Source: Channa striata (taxonomy: Eukaryota > Chordata > Actinopteri > Anabantiformes > Channidae). From it: a stretch of DNA of 64,000 bases. Below are positions 61,601-64,000 of this stretch, in pieces (the stretch's first letter is position 1; every line of letters starts with the position of its first letter). The DNA lies in assembly GCA_033026295.1 (NCBI GenBank), contig CM065168.1, positions 42,668,875 to 42,732,874 on the forward strand, given 5' to 3'. The translations under genes and the position numbers were made by a program. The notes under the pieces are model-generated. The model saw only the letters and a list, made by a program, of their open reading frames with translations, searched no databases and had not been told where the DNA came from.

Positions 61601-64000
61601 AAAACAAAGCATCTTCTTACAATTGTTATACTGTGGAGGTTAAAATGCTAAAACAAGATGATTACTGCGTGTAATATTCAATGTCGCATTTCAACATACA
61701 TGTGAGAGTCCTGATTTAGACAAATGGACGGAATCCAATGATTATTACATGGAAAGTTAGTTTTGTCTAATACCTATTAATACACAGTCAGAACACACAA
61801 CAACAATTAGAAATTCATTCACGCATTATCTGGACATCGCAGCGGATTAATATAACAGGATAATGCTTACATTTACATAACTAAGGTGTGCATGAACATG
61901 TAACATGTATGTGTAATATACAGAATTAACAGAAGAATATGACATTGAGTGTTTAACTTTCAGACAACAAATTAATGCAGTTTTGTTTCTTTCTATAGAC
62001 GAATATCTTCGGGATGCATTTATAATTTCCACCCAAGGGTGGCAATGTTGTGCCGTGTTACTCTTTCACGTCATTCTGAATTAAAATGTTTATTTTATAA
62101 CTCCGTCATTTCTCGTCGTAGAAAGGACGGTGTCATGTCAGATTGTTCCATATTTGCTTCTGAACACATTGGTGTGAGTTTTATAAAGCTTGATAGCTGA
62201 TTTGTCCCTGTCTTGGGGTTTGAGTTTAAACAAAGTCTTTCTGTCTAAGTAGTTTTACACCTCAAGTTTTATGGTTGTTTTGCAAATTCCTTTCCAGAGA
62301 GCTGGTACCATCTCGATAAGAACGTCATTTGTGGGTGAGTTAGGAGACAGTCTTGGGTCTGGTAGATGAAAAGACTCATGGCAAAATTTATGCTAATGGC
62401 ATGAGTGTCAATTCGGGGCTTTAAGCCAGATGTGGTTTGTTTGTTTTACTCAGTTCTTTTTGGTGTTATCTGGTCCTGGGGAGGATAGAGCTGGATTGTT
62501 TTATAAAGAAAGTTTATTGCCGGGTCAGTCTACCTCCCCCTTGCTTTCCACGTGGGGGTTGGATTCCAACTCCTGTTGTCCCAGGTTTAGGTTTGATAAC
62601 ACACAAATGGATGCTACACAGTTTTCTTCTTACTGTAGTGCACTGGTTTTAGTTTGGATAGGGGGTTAAATTAGGGACACACAAAGACAAAAATGGCGCT
62701 GGAGGATTAAAACTCTGCAGAGAAACTTTAAAGTCAAATGATTGAAAAGTTCAGATAATAATTCTCTTGTCTCTTCATGTGTCTCTGTCCCAGTGTAGAA
62801 GACGCCAAGCTGCTGCAACCTGCTTCTCTTCTTTTGTTGTAAGTGGTAGAAAACTATGAAATCAACAGGTTAGTCAAATAGAAAAATAGATGTTTAGTAA
62901 AATAAATACAATGAGACAAAGTTCATCACACAGAATTATGCAGCATTGAACAAAACTGAGAGTGACTGAGAATAAAGTCTGATACTAGTCTGGTTAAATT
63001 TTAATAAATGGAACTGCACAGGTTTAACAATGGAGCAGATCAGTGCCATTAATAGTAAAATACTAAATAAATAAAATAAAAATCTGATCTTTGTCTCTGC
63101 TTAAGTGGCCGTTCGTTTCCAAACAAAGATTCCACTTGGAGAAACAGGAGAAGGAGGAAGCTCAGAGCCGAGTTCAGATTCTGAATAACGAGCTGAAAAC
63201 CAAAAGGCTGGAGGTTTGTAAAAGTTTCTATACTAAATAATTTCTCTGTAGAGACCAGTTTCCCTTTAAATCTGTGTTCATTTTGTATTTGGTTCACCTG
63301 TATGTTTGTACGTGTAAATAGGTTTTAAGACAAACAAATTCATTGTGACGTAACTTTTTAAGCAGTGTCTATTTCTTTATGTTTGTATCTATTCAAAGCA
63401 TCTTATTGTGTATTTATTGAACTACTTGTTGAAAATGAATCTCAATTATTCTGTAAAACTTTGGCTCCTCATCTCTTTTCTTTCCCAGCTGGAGGGAAAC
63501 TTAAAAGAAACCAACCACCGGCTCCAGGAGGAAAAGCAGAAAAGAGAAAAACCCGAGGAGGAAGTGGAGAGTTTGAAGAATCATTTGGACGAGGTTCAAT
63601 TCATCATCATCAAGTTTTTACAATCCAATGACGTGTTTATCCACGTAATTCTCAACGTGACACTGATACATGTTCGGTCTCTTTTGTCCTCAGTTCATCT
63701 TTGTCTGTCAGCTCCATTTTTTTAACCCATATTTACTGAATATTTATCCTAACATGGCGTTTTGTTTGGTTGATTCACCGTAATGTTTTTTTTCGTATGA
63801 TCTAAGTAATAATAAGTCAAATTACCATGAGAACAAATGAAAACCAAGTATTATGCAGTTAAACTAATGCAGAGATGAGTTTTCCGTATAGATTTTTCCT
63901 TCAGTGCAAATGTAATTAGACATCATGTACTTGATGACATTCTTGTCTCTTTCAGCATGAGGAGGAGGGGACGGAGGAAAAAGATAAAAAAACGCTCAAT
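55641..64000 (+). CDS. Butyrophilin/B7-like membrane protein with cytoplasmic coiled coil; frameshift in Ig-C; runs off the window
   Basis: Exons: 55641-55719 signal peptide (MNQLYIGSSLRTISVLGVHL); 56409-56750 Ig-V (VILPCHL, LEWTRPD, DEGRYRCYIPD); 59013-59299 Ig-C (SKGWYPEPEVLWLDGEG, FTCRVQQ); 59395-59520 stalk and transmembrane helix (VLAVSLALCIMLILLLVFFL then WKNKN); 59691-59803 basic cytoplasmic start; 63106-63213, 63489-63593 and 63956 onward, Glu/Lys-rich coiled coil. A 60229-60301 exon is doubtful. The Ig-C exon is 287 bp, one short of a multiple of three, with the shift near 59045; both junctions want phase 1. Either the allele is broken or the base is a sequence error. Family role: type I membrane immunoglobulin proteins, several modulating T cells; the role here is inferred. 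No B30.2 domain in the window. Confidence 0.72.
57149..58440 (-). mobile_element. RTE-like LINE, antisense in the Ig-V to Ig-C intron
   Basis: On the minus strand, 58378-57884 encodes RT (YGFMPCKSTTDAIFALRLL, FVDLEKAYDRVP motif A, QGSALSPFLFAMLMDRL motif B), 57763-57392 the following part (KKVQEFKYLGSTVQ, YGLETVAVRKRQ), and 57377-57183 the C-terminal GKRARGRPKRRYMDVLTEDM. The motif C region is deleted near 57880, and the 3' end carries a (GTA)n tail. The flank to 58440 also looks repeat-derived. Inactive copy. Confidence 0.88.
58500..58960. other. Intronic stretch, unidentified
   Basis: A 111-aa minus-strand frame (58620-58955) has Cys/Gly/Phe-rich stretches but no domain I recognise; possibly repeat-derived. 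Confidence 0.35.
60340..62700. other. Intronic stretch of 2.3 kb, unclassified, probably inserted
   Basis: No exon, no long frame and no recognised element. Base composition shifts to GC-richer around 60840-61090. It separates a doubtful exon at 60229-60301 from the next clear coiled-coil exon at 63106. No terminal repeats were found by eye. Confidence 0.35.

Noticed and set aside
1..64000. CRISPR arrays, bacterial operons, rRNA or tRNA genes
   Set aside because: Nothing of the kind seen; introns, LINEs and the Ig and CTLD families show vertebrate DNA.

Overview
This window looks like part of a teleost fish genome. The genes have short exons with GT-AG introns, and the interspersed repeats are of fish type: LINE tails ending in a GCGCTATATAAATAAA-type motif, an RTE-like LINE, SINE tails, and a BEL/Pao LTR retrotransposon. 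The two gene families present, tandem secreted C-type lectins and butyrophilin-like Ig genes, are known to expand in fish. All exon models are read by eye from splice sites, phase and protein family, with no transcript evidence.

Layout. 1-1157 is the 3' end of an L2-type LINE. 1541-8806 is a BEL/Pao element with 398-bp LTRs that read as identical and a 5-bp target-site duplication, but its gag-pol is broken by about a dozen small indels. 10336-13839 is a small secreted Asp/Glu-rich protein gene whose first two coding exons resemble those of the neighbouring lectins. 17.1-44.4 kb is a lectin cluster with five apparently intact genes, here called A (18941-21275), B (26796-28294), C (33077-34668), D (36399-39071) and E (41388-44413). 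It also holds several lectin relics, inverted and direct duplications, old LTR-like relics and LINE/SINE fragments. 44.5-45.64 kb is a second L2 LINE relic, followed by a 100-N assembly gap (45722-45821).

After the gap the content changes to butyrophilin/B7-like genes. 47.5-52.5 kb holds the 3' coiled-coil exons of one gene, partly decayed and without its Ig exons. 53.6-54.8 kb is a truncated Ig-V/Ig-C copy. From 55.04 kb to the right edge runs a larger gene with 5' UTR exon, signal peptide, Ig-V, Ig-C (one-base frameshift), a transmembrane exon and coiled-coil exons that continue past the window. An RTE-like LINE lies antisense in the Ig-V to Ig-C intron, and 60.3-62.7 kb is an unclassified gene-free stretch in a later intron.

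How the genes work together. The lectins are predicted secreted single-CTLD proteins with different sugar-site motifs (QPD in A; EPN in B, C and D; QPS in E), consistent with a diversifying innate recognition repertoire. C, D, E and one orphan promoter share an upstream block beginning GACTAGGTCTAAAAA, suggesting common regulation. Promoter and leader segments have been moved between genes: D and E share a near-identical 2.3-kb front, and E appears to be a chimera. The acidic protein gene may be another product of the same leader re-use.
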